From Spirochaetota bacterium (lineage in GTDB: Bacteria; Spirochaetota; Leptospiria; Turneriellales; Turneriellaceae): 48,733 nucleotides of DNA. The notes under the pieces are model-generated. The model searched no databases and was not told the DNA's origin. It worked only from the letters and a program-made list of their open reading frames with translations. The DNA lies in contig JAFEGD010000151.1 of assembly GCA_018240245.1 (NCBI GenBank), forward strand, positions 1-48,733, read 5' to 3'. Positions 16,884 to 26,734 of this stretch are shown piece by piece (the stretch's first letter is position 1; the number at the start of each line of letters is the position of its first letter). Position numbers and translations under genes: made by a program.

Positions 16884-16959
16884 GGGCGTGTCAAGATATA
16901 AATGGTTTTATTCCGTGTCCTTTTAGTTGCCACCGTATAGGCAAGAAACGAGTTACCCC

Positions 16960-17484
16960 ATGCGCCGGTGGCTTTGGCAGCACGAGAAAAAAAATTTCTC
17001 AACGGTGATTCACGATGGTAGCATTGTTGCGAGCGATGCTGCTTTAACAAACTTACCGTTGCCGATTTTGGCTTCTGTCAAAAATAATGCGGATTGCGGA
17101 ACGCAATCCGGCGTTGCCGCAGTTGTCGTCGGTAATAAAAACATTCGTGCACACTATATGTTCAAAGGCGATGAAGCGCATCTCGTGCTCGCGGGTAACT
17201 ATTACCGATTGCTGCGTATGCCCTTCTTAGGCGTAGGCAGCGTACAGAATGCACAAGCCGATTTGCGCGCCGAGATTCCGGGTAAAATTATCAAAATTTT
17301 TGCGCGTGTAGGGCAGAGCGTCGCTGCCGGCGACGCCGTCTTGGTGCAAGAGGCGATGAAAATGGAAATAACGTTGCGCGCGCCCGCTAAGGTCACTGTG
17401 GCTGAAATTCTTGTCGCCGAAGGTATGCAAGTCGATGCTGACGCGCTTTTGGTACGTTTTCAGTCTAACGAGGGGGCGCGTTAA
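16960..17484 (+). CDS. Biotinyl-domain protein (biotin carboxyl carrier type)
   Basis: A 174-residue protein whose C-terminal 80 residues form a biotinyl/lipoyl attachment domain: IPGKIIKIFARVGQSVAAGD, then EAMKME with Lys134 as the biotin site. The N-terminal half looks like the beta-rich part that precedes the biotin domain in acyl-CoA carboxylase alpha subunits (HYMFKGDEAHLVLAGNYYRL). It is probably the carrier subunit of an acyl-CoA carboxylase whose carboxylase and transferase subunits are not in this window. The ATG at 16960 is preferred over an in-frame TTG at 16927 because it is the first normal start. The NUDIX gene starts right after its stop. Confidence 0.85.
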   Translation: MRRWLWQHEKKNFSTVIHDGSIVASDAALTNLPLPILASVKNNADCGTQSGVAAVVVGNKNIRAHYMFKGDEAHLVLAGNYYRLLRMPFLGVGSVQNAQADLRAEIPGKIIKIFARVGQSVAAGDAVLVQEAMKMEITLRAPAKVTVAEILVAEGMQVDADALLVRFQSNEGAR

Positions 17485-17952
17485 TTGTCGTTACCCTCGC
17501 TCACGCATTCGAAGCCCACGATTCGCCACCGCATCGCCGGTATCTATGCGCGCGGTGGCAATATCTTACTCGTGAAACACCGCAAAGCGGGTCGCGAATA
17601 CTATCTTTTACCGGGCGGCGGGCAAGAGGCGGGCGAATCTGCCATCGATGCGCTGCGTCGCGAATGGCAAGAAGAGTTAGCCGTGAAGGCGACCGTCGGC
17701 GATTTTTTATTTTGCGGCGAATCGGTTCCCGCCGAGGCGCGCCGCACGCAGGTCTTTCAGATGGTGTTTCGTATCGAAGCGATCGACGGCGATATTTTTG
17801 TTAAGCGCGAGGGGGCGCTCGTCGGTTACGATTGGGTCGCCATCAACCGTTTAGAAGAGATTGCTTTTTTTCCGGATTGCCTACCGCAAGTCAAGGCATT
17901 CTGCCGTGGTGAAGACTATCCGCCGTACCAGCGTTATCGTTGGTTGACGTAA
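17485..17952 (+). CDS. NUDIX hydrolase
   Basis: Hydrolyses a nucleoside diphosphate linked to another moiety; the substrate cannot be told from sequence. It has 155 residues. The NUDIX box is complete: GGQEAGESAIDALRREWQEE fits GX5EX7REUXEE, and it is preceded by the strand YYLLPGGG. The start is TTG at 17485, touching the TAA of the upstream gene, with AGGGGG about ten bases before it; no better start exists before the conserved IAGIYARGGNILLV strand. It is cotranscribed with the biotinyl protein and probably with the membrane protein that follows. Confidence 0.9.
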   Translation: MSLPSLTHSKPTIRHRIAGIYARGGNILLVKHRKAGREYYLLPGGGQEAGESAIDALRREWQEELAVKATVGDFLFCGESVPAEARRTQVFQMVFRIEAIDGDIFVKREGALVGYDWVAINRLEEIAFFPDCLPQVKAFCRGEDYPPYQRYRWLT

Positions 17953-17976
17953 AAAAATGGTAAGAGAGCGCACCCG

Positions 17977-20043
17977 GTGATTCAGCGTTACAGTATCGTT
18001 TTCGGCTCTTTGGCGCTTGCGGGTCTCTTGTTTTGGGGCGAGCGATTTGTTGTCACAGCGCGACTCGGCGAACTTGCAGAAGCGCGTTTCACGGCGCTAC
18101 AGAACGAAATTACCGCGCTCGATCGTTCGATTACCGAACGCAACGCGATGGGAGATTTTTTTCGGTATTTGGTGCCCGGCGGCGACAAGACAAAAATCAA
18201 GCTCAATTTCGATTTTATCGATTCGGTAGTCGTGCTCGATCGTAATTTTCTAGCGGTCGCCGCCTCTAGCGGTTCGCTTTCCGAGGCCGAGCGCGTGTTA
18301 GTTAAGACGAGTAATTCGAAAAATATCTTAACCGCAACCGGGCTTTTGCGTCGTTACGACATTACCGATTTTGAAAGTAAACGAATCGGTTATATTGTCG
18401 TGTCGCTAAAGCCGACGTTGCGCGAGCGTGCGGCGACGCTAGTTTTGGCTAATTTTGAGTTCGACTCGGTCGTGCCGTTTTCGCGCGACCAATTTAACGG
18501 CGAAGAAAAAAAACTGATTGGCGCGCTCTTGAGTAAGCAGCGGCGTGCGACTGAATCGATAGCGGTCAGGGGTACAACGTATCTTTCTGTCCGCAAAACG
18601 GAATTTGCCGAAAATTTGTTACTGTTTGAAATCATGGTGTTTCCGCCGTTCTACACATTCATCAGTCTTTATATCGTTTTGCTCTGCGCTTTAGCGGGCT
18701 TGGTATACATCATTCACGGCCATGCTGCCGCGAGCTATACGCGCCGTGAAATTTCTGAACGTATTCTCGATTCGCATCGCCGCGCAGTCGCGGTGCGTTC
18801 CGAGGCGCTCGCCGAAATCGAACGTTTTGCCTTAGCCGACGGGGCCGTACAAGAAAAACTCGTTTCGACACTCACTCGCGAAGACGAACTCGAAGCACGC
18901 ATTCGCGCCGAGCGCGAGGCCGAATTAGCGCAGTTGCGCGAAAAGAAAGCGCCGGCAGTGATTGAAATCTCGATAGATAAACGCGATTTTCGATTTATGA
19001 ACCCGTCGCGGAAGAGCGTTACGCAGAAAAAAGCGCCGGTGCTCGCGGCTAACGAGCAGAAATTACGCGAGCGAGCGTTCAGCGACGAACTCAAAAATTT
19101 GATGGAGCAAATGCAAGAGCCGGTTTCCGAGCCGCGAGTCAGCGAGCCGCCGCGCGAAAATATCGACGGTTCGATCGCCGACTTCGAGCGCAGAGTTCAG
19201 CATCTTGCGATCGACCCTTATATCAGCTATTTGAACGAATTATACTTCGACGACGTTACCGACGACGAAGTTGCGCAAGCGTTACACGTTGTCGGCGATG
19301 TCGTGCAATCGCGCGAGTTTGCCGTGATGCTCTACGACGCGCGCTTAGCGGCGTTTCGCACGGGCTTTGCTTTCGGAGCGCCGAAAGATCTTGAAAAAAC
19401 TTTTTATTTACTGCCGAAAGATTCGATTATCCAAAATAACTTTGCAGATTATGGCTACGTCGAGTTCGACGATATAAAGCGCCAAAACAGATTTTTTCAG
19501 AAGCGCTTTCCTGCAACCTTCAGCGATGGAGTTAAAGGCGTACACATATTTGCATTGAACGAGGCGTATTTACGCGCGCGTATCGTATTCTTCGATCGCA
19601 GTCGTGGTGGTGAAATTAGCGATCGTGCGGCGATTATAAAAGTGAGAAATTATCTATCACAATTAGCTCCGGCGCTGCACATGTATTTTAGCGAACATGA
19701 AAAAGTGCGCGGTAATCCGATCGATCTCGCCGACTGGGCGGTGCAAGAGTTAAAACATAGTGTAACGCATGCAGAAAACGATCCGCCCATAATCTCTCAA
19801 TATTTTTTCGAAGACGCATTGCCGATCGGCCAACAACTCAATGTGACCAAAGAGCTTACGCAGTTACTCCGCAGTGAAGATAAAGTATTGCTCTTGAGCC
19901 CTTCGCATTTTGTTATCGCGCACGCGGCGGGGGTCGGAAAATCGATAGAAGATATCTTGAGCCAGCAAGGAATAAAATTTATCGTAAAAGAAAACGAGTT
20001 CGGTAAAGTAACGCGCAATCTTTATACGTTTATTGAGTTCTAG
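17977..20043 (+). CDS. Two-TM sensor-like membrane protein with coiled coil, unknown output domain
   Basis: A 688-residue protein. TM1 is at the N-terminus (about residues 5-22), a periplasmic part of about 200 residues follows, and TM2 is near 225-247 (PPFYTFISLYIVLLCALAGLVYII). A charged coiled coil (about 255-335, Ala/Glu/Arg rich) comes next, then a disordered linker and a folded cytoplasmic region from about 405 to the end. The layout is that of a one-component sensor, but I see no kinase, cyclase, GGDEF or methyl-accepting motifs; part of the output may be GAF-like (about 440-590). The start is GTG at 17977 with GAGAG upstream; this gives a normal N-terminal TM. It converges with the TonB receptor. 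Confidence 0.75.
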   Translation: MIQRYSIVFGSLALAGLLFWGERFVVTARLGELAEARFTALQNEITALDRSITERNAMGDFFRYLVPGGDKTKIKLNFDFIDSVVVLDRNFLAVAASSGSLSEAERVLVKTSNSKNILTATGLLRRYDITDFESKRIGYIVVSLKPTLRERAATLVLANFEFDSVVPFSRDQFNGEEKKLIGALLSKQRRATESIAVRGTTYLSVRKTEFAENLLLFEIMVFPPFYTFISLYIVLLCALAGLVYIIHGHAAASYTRREISERILDSHRRAVAVRSEALAEIERFALADGAVQEKLVSTLTREDELEARIRAEREAELAQLREKKAPAVIEISIDKRDFRFMNPSRKSVTQKKAPVLAANEQKLRERAFSDELKNLMEQMQEPVSEPRVSEPPRENIDGSIADFERRVQHLAIDPYISYLNELYFDDVTDDEVAQALHVVGDVVQSREFAVMLYDARLAAFRTGFAFGAPKDLEKTFYLLPKDSIIQNNFADYGYVEFDDIKRQNRFFQKRFPATFSDGVKGVHIFALNEAYLRARIVFFDRSRGGEISDRAAIIKVRNYLSQLAPALHMYFSEHEKVRGNPIDLADWAVQELKHSVTHAENDPPIISQYFFEDALPIGQQLNVTKELTQLLRSEDKVLLLSPSHFVIAHAAGVGKSIEDILSQQGIKFIVKENEFGKVTRNLYTFIEF

Positions 20044-20049
20044 ATCGGA

Positions 20050-22509
20050 CTAAAAGCGCCATTCGAGCCCTGCATAGGGAATCAAAGTTAAGACGCCATT
20101 AGGTACGACGATTTGCGGGTTGGTGGTTGCAGAATAGGGTTGGTTATAGTTCCATTTTTGTTGCGATGGCGCGGCAAAATTATAAATGTTAATGACCTCG
20201 ATATACCAACTAAAATATCCCCATTTATAACTCGACTTGTGCGTGTAGCGAATATCGAGACGGTGCGACGCCGGAAACCGTCCCGAGTAGAGATTGCTAT
20301 CGTACGAGGGAGAGTAGCGCGTCGTCGCGGGGCTGCTGCAATTGTACGTCGGTGTGCACGAACTGCCGTCGATCGGTGTGTAGGGGAAACCCGAATACAA
20401 TTGAAATTGCGTGCCGATGGTGTTTGCGCCGAAGCGTAGGCCCGCGACAAGTTTTAGCGAATGCGGTTGTTCGTAGTTGAAGCGGCTCCATGCGCCGTTC
20501 GTGTATTGTTCGGCTTGCGTGTACGTATAGCTCAACCACCCGTAAAACTCGGTTTCTTTGTCGTGCTGATCTTTGCGTAAGAATACCTCGACGCCGCGCG
20601 CACGCTGCGCTCCCGTGTTTGCAAAATATTGGCCGTTGTTTGCGGGCACCGATTGGAGTAGGCGGTCGAAATCGTTATAGAATCCTTCGACCTTGAAAAC
20701 GAAGGTGTCGAATTTTTGCTCGATACCCGCAGTACGGTGGATTGCGCGCTCTGGTTGTAAATAGTTCGCCATGACCACTTCGGGTTGGTAATTGAAAATT
20801 TGGTTGAAATAAAATGTGTTCGTTTGCGGATACGATTGGTATTGGCCGAGCGCGGCAGAGAGTGTTGTCTCGCTCGGAAACTCGTAACTCACGAGACCGC
20901 GTGGATCGATGGTCGCGTTTTGCGTGCGCGCGAGAAAATCGGAGCGTACTCCCGGCACCATACGTAGACCGCCGAATTGAAATTTATTTTCAAGATAAGC
21001 TGTGATGAGATGATTCTGATCGGTAAAGTTGACCGGCACCGTCTGGAAAAGCGTCGAGTTGCCGATATCTGGCTGACCATTTGAAGTCGGCGAACTGGTG
21101 ATCTGTTGGGTCTGGCCGGTCGATTTGAAATAGTAGAGGTTATATTCGACTGCAGCTTTTAATGTTGCAAAATTGGCCCAGTCGATCTTTAGTTTATCTT
21201 TGATGCCGAGAATATTCGGGTACACGTTTAAGTTCGTCGCGCCGATCGTACTCCCCGCGCCGAGATCGACGTAAAAATAACTGTATGTGAAGCTGTTGTA
21301 GGCGACGAGCCGGTTCGATAAATTCGCCGACGGTTTGTAATCGTAGTACAGACCTTGATTATGACTAGAAACGTCGTTGCTGATATTAAAATTAGCCGTC
21401 GCCGGGTCTTGCCCGTCGGCGATGCGCTGTGCTTTTTCTTCGGCGGATAAGTTGCGCACAAACTTGAACGTATCGTAGCTGCCGAAAAAGAACGCCGTGA
21501 GCGCGTGCTTGCCCGCGTCGTCTAAAAAAATTTTTCCTTTTAACTGATAGTCGTAATATTGCGGTAGCATATCGATCGATTTGCCGGTCAAAAATTTATA
21601 AATCGGCGGCACGAGTAACGGTAAATATCCGATGCGCCCCGAAGTAATCCAGTAGCCCGTTGTGCCGGATTTTTCTGCGGATGTTTTTTTTGTAGTACCG
21701 TCGGCGTTCGTACCCGGCGTTTCGTTCGATTCGGGCGATGCGACGGTAACGCCGCCGCCGACGCTTTTTCCCCATTTGCTCTTCAAGAGAAAATTAGAAG
21801 AGATTACCGAAACGTCGACAACGCCGCCGAATCCTTTAACGTCGTCGATCGTTTGAATATCGATGATCGCTCCGGTCGCGCCGCCGTACTGTACGGGAAA
21901 CGCCGAGGCGTACAAATCGACCTCGCGCATCATATCGTTCGAGATGATCGATTGCAGACCGCCGAAGTGCTGCGGATTCGGCACCGGAATATCGTCGATA
22001 TAATAGCGGTTCGCTTTGTCTCCCGCCGCGCGGATAATCAGCGGCCCGAAAAATCCGCCGGGGCGAATAACTCCCGGCAACGTCGCGAGCGCGTTGATCG
22101 CATCGCCGAACGTCGCCGGCGTTTCTTTGAGTTGTTGCATCGTCAGCGTATTGCGGCCCAACTTTTGGATGTCCCGCTCGGAACGGAGCTTTACCGTTTG
22201 CGTACGGATGACGGGTAAGCTCATGCGAAAATTCTTTTGGAGCGATTTTTTGACGATAATTTTTTCGCGAATTTCTTTAAGCCCCGGTGCGGTAATCACG
22301 AGAGTGTACTCGCCCGGCTTAGGAACCGACGCAGTATATTTGCCGTCTAAAACTCGACTCTTGAATTTCGCTTCGGGAATAACGATGGTACCGAATTCAA
22401 CGGGCTCGCCGTGCGCCTCGGAAACGACTTTGCCTGAGATAACGAGCGGTTGGGCAAATACGAGGGCAGGCATGACAAAGAGAAACAGCTTGCCTACCAA
22501 ACTAACCAT
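20050..22509 (-). CDS. TonB-dependent outer-membrane receptor with N-terminal CarboxypepD-like domain
   Basis: An 819-residue outer-membrane transporter. Signal peptide MVSLVGKLFLFVMPALVFAQ; then a carboxypeptidase-regulatory-like beta-sandwich (about 22-100, ISGKVVSEAHGEPVEFGTIV...); then the plug (ETPATFGDAINALATLPGV, YYIDDIPVPNPQHFGG, YGGATGAIIDI); then a long barrel rich in aromatic strands ending in GLEWRF, with the terminal Phe of BamA substrates. The substrate is not evident. It lies 46 bases downstream of the cNMP-domain gene, in the same direction. No riboswitch or Fur-like site is visible before it. Confidence 0.9.
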   Translation of the reverse strand: MVSLVGKLFLFVMPALVFAQPLVISGKVVSEAHGEPVEFGTIVIPEAKFKSRVLDGKYTASVPKPGEYTLVITAPGLKEIREKIIVKKSLQKNFRMSLPVIRTQTVKLRSERDIQKLGRNTLTMQQLKETPATFGDAINALATLPGVIRPGGFFGPLIIRAAGDKANRYYIDDIPVPNPQHFGGLQSIISNDMMREVDLYASAFPVQYGGATGAIIDIQTIDDVKGFGGVVDVSVISSNFLLKSKWGKSVGGGVTVASPESNETPGTNADGTTKKTSAEKSGTTGYWITSGRIGYLPLLVPPIYKFLTGKSIDMLPQYYDYQLKGKIFLDDAGKHALTAFFFGSYDTFKFVRNLSAEEKAQRIADGQDPATANFNISNDVSSHNQGLYYDYKPSANLSNRLVAYNSFTYSYFYVDLGAGSTIGATNLNVYPNILGIKDKLKIDWANFATLKAAVEYNLYYFKSTGQTQQITSSPTSNGQPDIGNSTLFQTVPVNFTDQNHLITAYLENKFQFGGLRMVPGVRSDFLARTQNATIDPRGLVSYEFPSETTLSAALGQYQSYPQTNTFYFNQIFNYQPEVVMANYLQPERAIHRTAGIEQKFDTFVFKVEGFYNDFDRLLQSVPANNGQYFANTGAQRARGVEVFLRKDQHDKETEFYGWLSYTYTQAEQYTNGAWSRFNYEQPHSLKLVAGLRFGANTIGTQFQLYSGFPYTPIDGSSCTPTYNCSSPATTRYSPSYDSNLYSGRFPASHRLDIRYTHKSSYKWGYFSWYIEVINIYNFAAPSQQKWNYNQPYSATTNPQIVVPNGVLTLIPYAGLEWRF

Positions 22510-22555
22510 TCGGTTAATTCTTTTCTGCCCGATAGGCCATAAATAAGAAACTGCT

Positions 22556-25036
22556 TTAATATTCCATATTGTAAAATTTTCGCGTTTCGACGAGTTCTTT
22601 CGGCAACGTCTTGTTTTCGCGCTCGTACTTCGTATAGCGCGGCGTCAATTCGTTCGCCTTTTTCTTGCGGATGTTAATCGATTTCTGTACGACTTCGGTA
22701 TAACTCGGCAGCTTCAATAGCCGCTCGCGTATCTCCTTCGAGAACGGAACATGCTTCGTGAAAATTTTTCGTGCTACGCGGTTCATCCGCTGCGAGCCTT
22801 CGGCTTCAAAGCGCACGTAGATGGTGTAGTCGTTTACAAAACGCGCGCGGTCGTCGCGAAAGCGTTTCATATCTTCGCCGATCTTTTCTTTGATCTCTTC
22901 GGAAAGTTCTTTGCTCTTATAGTAGAACTGCACGTAGTCGGTGTAGTCGGCGGTGAGCGACGAAACCGAGATATTATTCCAATCGGGACCCATCGTGGTT
23001 TTACACATTTCCCAACGGTAAGTACCGACCGCGCGTAAGAGCATTGTGTGCAGATCGGCGGTGACCATAATCGGCGCGATAAGGCGTCCGCGCGACAAGC
23101 GATCGTTGCCCTCGCGGTCTTGCCAAAATTGAATGACGGTGCCGATCGAAGGTACGAGCACAATATTCGGAGTAACTTGCACCTGAATAAATTCGCGCTG
23201 GATATTCATGGCTTCGTTCGAATATAGTACTTCGCGATGAAACGCACCGAAATCGGTACCGATAATTTTTCGCGCTTCGGCGACGACGGTATCTTTCGTT
23301 ATCAGAACCTTCGAGAGCGACTGCGTAATTTGGTGGCGCGTCAGAATATTCAAGTGGCTCGAGATATTTCCCGAGCAAAGGCGGCAGTTCATCTGCAGCA
23401 TCTCTTTGATCTCAAATTTCACCCGCGCTTCGGGAGAATTGACCTCGGGCGGCAAATCGCTTTCGCGCCGCCATTTTTTATCGCGGTTGGCTTGATCTTG
23501 GCGTAGGTTCTCGAAAAATGTTAGCCCCATCTCGCTGACGCTCGTCGTCACTTTGCGGTCGTAGATTGCGGCGAGCCATTCGGTGACGGTATAGATCGGT
23601 AGCCAGGTATCGCCGCTTCCGTAACTCGCGCTGTTGAGTGCGGCCAAATGCTCGGCGTCGAGCTGTGTTTCGTCCATGAAACCATAGTCGAAAAAGAGGC
23701 GCATATATTTCGGTAGGTCGTTACGCTTGCGCAAATGCTTCAACATGCCGCGCTCGAAAATTTCCCAGTATTGTAAATTTACACGGCGGCGTAATTTGCG
23801 AATATCGTCGTCCGAGGCGTCGAGCGGATTTTTAAATTTTTTAAGCGTATCCCAATCTTTTTTGAACTGCGTCGTTTTATCCGCAGGCATTTCGCTCCAC
23901 ACGAGAATTTTATCGAGCGCGCCTTGAAAGTCGGCGAGGTCGGCGCCCACTGCCGTTTGCGTCGGCGAAGCGGCTTGTGCATTGACGGATTCTTTTTGCG
24001 CTGTCGCCTTTTGAATTTTCTGTAGTTGCGCTTGCGGGTATGGCGGATAGGCGATTTCCGCAAAACTCAAAAGTTTATCGCGCAATGCGGTGAAGCCTTC
24101 GCTAAAATAACTGCAAGCGGCGATGATGTCGTCGCGACTCGCGCTATTCGAATTCGACTCCATGAGTTCGGCCTGCAAAGAAAATTTCGCAAGCCACGAG
24201 TAATCGCCGACGAGAAAACGCGCCAAAAACTGCATCATGTCGGCGATGCTCTTGTCGAGTTCGCCCGCGCGTGCCGTCAAAATATCGTTTACGGCTTCGG
24301 CGCAAGTGTGTATCAATTGTGGGTCGCGCACGGCAATCGCTCCGAGAACGTCTTGCGGCAGAGAGGCGAGACGACGCATGAGCGCGACCGCATTTTCGTC
24401 GTTGCGTTTTTCGGCGACGGTTTCTATTTGCGTCATCGCCGAACGCAAGAAATTGACGTTGAGCGGCTTAATAATATTGCCGCCGCGTTCGTTATAATCG
24501 GTGACGCTCGCACGCGCGAGCGGTAACAGCGGGTCGGTGAAAGCGGTGGTCGCTTTCGCGTCGGTCGCAAATTTATCGGGCAAAAGCGCGCTCAATGCAA
24601 TCGAGAAACCGAGTTCATAGCCCGAGAGTTGATGGCGTGTCGTCTCTGCCTGTTCGTATTTTGCTTCGATATCGGTCAGGTCTTTATAGATCGACTTCAG
24701 CGCGAGCACGCCGATGTTCGGTTTTGCCGCGATGAGCTTCAACAAATATTCTTTGTTACTCGGGTAGACGCTCAATTCGGATGCGGCGGACGTGACGATG
24801 TGATAATTATTACGCGCCTGAGAAAATAACGCGCCACCCGCGAGCACAGCCGGTGCGTTGATGTTATAGAGCGGGCGCACGATCGGTTGCCCGACCGGCC
24901 CCGTCTCGACGGAGTTCACAGCGACTTGTCCTTTTTGCAATATAATGAGGGCTCTAACGATTTGCCCCTTGGCTGCCACCACTTGGCCGGTAGGAACTTG
25001 TTGGTTTGCGCCTGAGCGCTCGGCAATCGTCTGCAT
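22556..25036 (-). CDS. Large protein with degenerate cyclic-nucleotide-binding domain
   Basis: An 826-residue soluble protein. The first 130 residues fold like a cyclic-nucleotide-binding (CAP_ED) domain: GQIVRALIILQKGQVAVNSV, then a strand-turn region ending in SELSVYPSNKEYLLKLIAAKP. The phosphate-binding cassette is poor: around ALFSQARNNYHIVT the usual Gly-Glu and Arg-Ala pair is missing, so binding of cAMP or cGMP is doubtful. The remaining 700 residues are mainly helical with no motif I know, including two cysteines in MNCRLCSG. Proteins with this layout are common in leptospires. It follows rsmA by 36 bases. Confidence 0.75.
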   Translation of the reverse strand: MQTIAERSGANQQVPTGQVVAAKGQIVRALIILQKGQVAVNSVETGPVGQPIVRPLYNINAPAVLAGGALFSQARNNYHIVTSAASELSVYPSNKEYLLKLIAAKPNIGVLALKSIYKDLTDIEAKYEQAETTRHQLSGYELGFSIALSALLPDKFATDAKATTAFTDPLLPLARASVTDYNERGGNIIKPLNVNFLRSAMTQIETVAEKRNDENAVALMRRLASLPQDVLGAIAVRDPQLIHTCAEAVNDILTARAGELDKSIADMMQFLARFLVGDYSWLAKFSLQAELMESNSNSASRDDIIAACSYFSEGFTALRDKLLSFAEIAYPPYPQAQLQKIQKATAQKESVNAQAASPTQTAVGADLADFQGALDKILVWSEMPADKTTQFKKDWDTLKKFKNPLDASDDDIRKLRRRVNLQYWEIFERGMLKHLRKRNDLPKYMRLFFDYGFMDETQLDAEHLAALNSASYGSGDTWLPIYTVTEWLAAIYDRKVTTSVSEMGLTFFENLRQDQANRDKKWRRESDLPPEVNSPEARVKFEIKEMLQMNCRLCSGNISSHLNILTRHQITQSLSKVLITKDTVVAEARKIIGTDFGAFHREVLYSNEAMNIQREFIQVQVTPNIVLVPSIGTVIQFWQDREGNDRLSRGRLIAPIMVTADLHTMLLRAVGTYRWEMCKTTMGPDWNNISVSSLTADYTDYVQFYYKSKELSEEIKEKIGEDMKRFRDDRARFVNDYTIYVRFEAEGSQRMNRVARKIFTKHVPFSKEIRERLLKLPSYTEVVQKSINIRKKKANELTPRYTKYERENKTLPKELVETRKFYNMEY

Positions 25037-25072
25037 TAGATTCTCAACAAGGGCGAAAGATGAGGCGACACG

Positions 25073-25888
25073 TCAAGTATTCAGATAGTCGTAGAGCGCA
25101 CAAAAATCTTCGACACCGATTTGGTCGGCGCGTAGCGTCAGTAGTGCGCTTACCGTGGCGGGCGCTGCGGCAATGCGCTTGAGCCACTCGTCTCCTAAGT
25201 GCGAGGTTGGCCAAAATGGATTTTTTTTGAGAGCGACGGCGAGAGTCTTGCGCTTTCCCCAAAACGCCGCCTTCAGTAAAAGCCGCAGATGTGGCCGCTC
25301 GGTTGCCTCTCGGCGCTCGAAAGCGATCATCGCAGCATCGACATTCGGAATCGGATAAAAACTCGATCGCGAAATTTTTCCGACGGGGGTAATCCGCCCG
25401 TGCGCAGCCAAGGCGATCGCAAGCGAAGAGCCGCGCCCAGAGGCGATGCGTTCGGCGACTTCGCGTTGAATGCCGAAGAGCGCATTTTTGATCTGCTTTG
25501 CATCGACGACGACGCGCAATAGCAATTCGGATGTTACATAGAAGGGTAGGTTGCCGATAGCGGCGGAGCATTCGCTGAGCGGCGGTTGACTCACATCGTG
25601 TTCTAAAAAATCGCCGCCGACGACTGTGACGCGGTTGTCGTCGCGATAGAGGTCGGTAAGCCGTGCGGCGAGTGTGCGATCTTTTTCGCAGAGAACCATC
25701 GCGTGTCCGCGCGCCAAAAAAATTTCCGTCCACGCGCCGAGGCCGGGGCCGATTTCGAGAATTTTTGCGCCGCGAGGAATATTGTCGGCTGCATTGGCGA
25801 CGGCGTGCGTATCGATTTGAAAATTTTGTCCGAGTTTTTTGAGGGGGGCAATGCCCAGCTCTTTGATGATTTTGGAAGGATGTTGCAC
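25073..25888 (-). CDS. rsmA: 16S rRNA dimethyladenosine transferase (RsmA/KsgA)
   Basis: Dimethylates two adjacent adenines in helix 45 of 16S rRNA during late 30S assembly, using SAM. It has 271 residues, normal for the family. It contains LKKLGQNFQIDTHAV, the SAM motif I ILEIGPGLGAWTEIFL, the acidic strand VLCEKDR, GDFLEHD, and the catalytic NLPFYV (the family has NLPY or NLPF). SSFYPIPNVDAAMIAF is the start of the C-terminal domain. It lies 54 bases after fliA in the same direction. Confidence 0.96.
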   Translation of the reverse strand: MQHPSKIIKELGIAPLKKLGQNFQIDTHAVANAADNIPRGAKILEIGPGLGAWTEIFLARGHAMVLCEKDRTLAARLTDLYRDDNRVTVVGGDFLEHDVSQPPLSECSAAIGNLPFYVTSELLLRVVVDAKQIKNALFGIQREVAERIASGRGSSLAIALAAHGRITPVGKISRSSFYPIPNVDAAMIAFERREATERPHLRLLLKAAFWGKRKTLAVALKKNPFWPTSHLGDEWLKRIAAAPATVSALLTLRADQIGVEDFCALYDYLNT

Positions 25889-25908
25889 TCACACTCCGGG
25901 CGTTTCGA

Positions 25909-25932
25909 CTCGCTTCGACTGCGCTCAGCGAG
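25909..25932. repeat. Short palindrome in the fliA-rsmA gap
   Basis: CTCGCT (25909-25914) and AGCGAG (25927-25932) form a stem around TCGACTGCGCTC, and TTCGACT occurs twice in a row (25904 and 25914). This resembles the small palindromic motif of the type TTCGACTGCGCTCAGC found between genes in many bacteria. It could act on the mRNA between fliA and rsmA. There is no T-run. Confidence 0.4.
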
Positions 25933-25942
25933 CGATTGCGCA

Positions 25943-26734
25943 TTACATCAAACTTTTCATTTGCGACAGCCGTCCGCGCAAACGCATAATCGCTTTGGTA
26001 TGTAATTGCGAAACACGCGATTCGGTCACTTCGAGTACTTCGCCGATTTCTTTGAGCGTCAGATCTTCGTAGTAATACAGTACGATAACTTTTTTCTCGC
26101 GGTCGGGCAGTTTTTTAATGCACTCGACAATCATGTTTTTGATCTCTTCGCGTTCGACGATAATATCGGGGTTTAAGGCTTCGGGCGATTCGAGCGTATC
26201 GACGAAGACCATTTCTTCGCTTTCGTCGTTGCCGTGCCAAACGTCGTTCAGCGAAATGAGCGATGTGCCCGAAATTTTTGACATGAGCTCGTGAAATTCG
26301 TCGAGGTCGATGTCGAGTTCGTGCGCGATTTCTTCGTCTTCGGCCGTGCGGCCCATGCGGTTTTCGAGTTCGAGAATAATCTTCTCGACCTGTTTGGCTT
26401 TCTGGCGAATCGAACGCGGTATCCAGTCGACGTTTCTGAGTTCGTCGAAGATGCCGCCGCGCACGCGCGTCATCGCGTACGTCTTGAACTTCACTTCTTT
26501 TGCGGGGTCGTATTTTTCGATCGCATCGAGAAGGCCGAAAGTACCGTAACTGACTAAATCGTCGAATTCGACGTTGTGCGGCATGCCCACGGCGACTTTG
26601 CCCGCGACGTACTTGACGAGGGGAGCGTATTTTTTAATAAAATATTCGCGTAGCTTCGGCTCTTTGGTCTTTTTGTAGTCGCCCCAAAGAATTTGCTCAT
26701 CGGTTTCGTCGTACTTCTTGGGATCAATGGGCAT
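25943..26734 (-). CDS. fliA: Sigma factor 28 of the FliA/WhiG family
   Basis: Directs RNA polymerase to late flagellar and chemotaxis promoters. It has 263 residues. Region 2 is visible as [22 protein letters not shown] through [15 protein letters not shown] and [18 protein letters not shown]; region 3 as [20 protein letters not shown]; and region 4 as [26 protein letters not shown] with the helix-turn-helix [11 protein letters not shown]. Its ATG shares one base with the stop of a 34-codon ORF upstream (TAATG). No flhF or flhG gene precedes it here, although these often lie upstream of fliA in spirochaetes. It indicates a motile organism. Confidence 0.95.
   Translation of the reverse strand: MPIDPKKYDETDEQILWGDYKKTKEPKLREYFIKKYAPLVKYVAGKVAVGMPHNVEFDDLVSYGTFGLLDAIEKYDPAKEVKFKTYAMTRVRGGIFDELRNVDWIPRSIRQKAKQVEKIILELENRMGRTAEDEEIAHELDIDLDEFHELMSKISGTSLISLNDVWHGNDESEEMVFVDTLESPEALNPDIIVEREEIKNMIVECIKKLPDREKKVIVLYYYEDLTLKEIGEVLEVTESRVSQLHTKAIMRLRGRLSQMKSLM

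Noticed and set aside
16870-16960. TTGACA-like sequence on the minus strand as UbiB promoter
   Set aside because: It lies directly before the start codon, with no room for a -10 and a transcript start.
25044-25943. A 299-codon minus frame overlapping rsmA
   Set aside because: It is a shifted reading of rsmA, very Arg-rich, while the rsmA frame has all family motifs.
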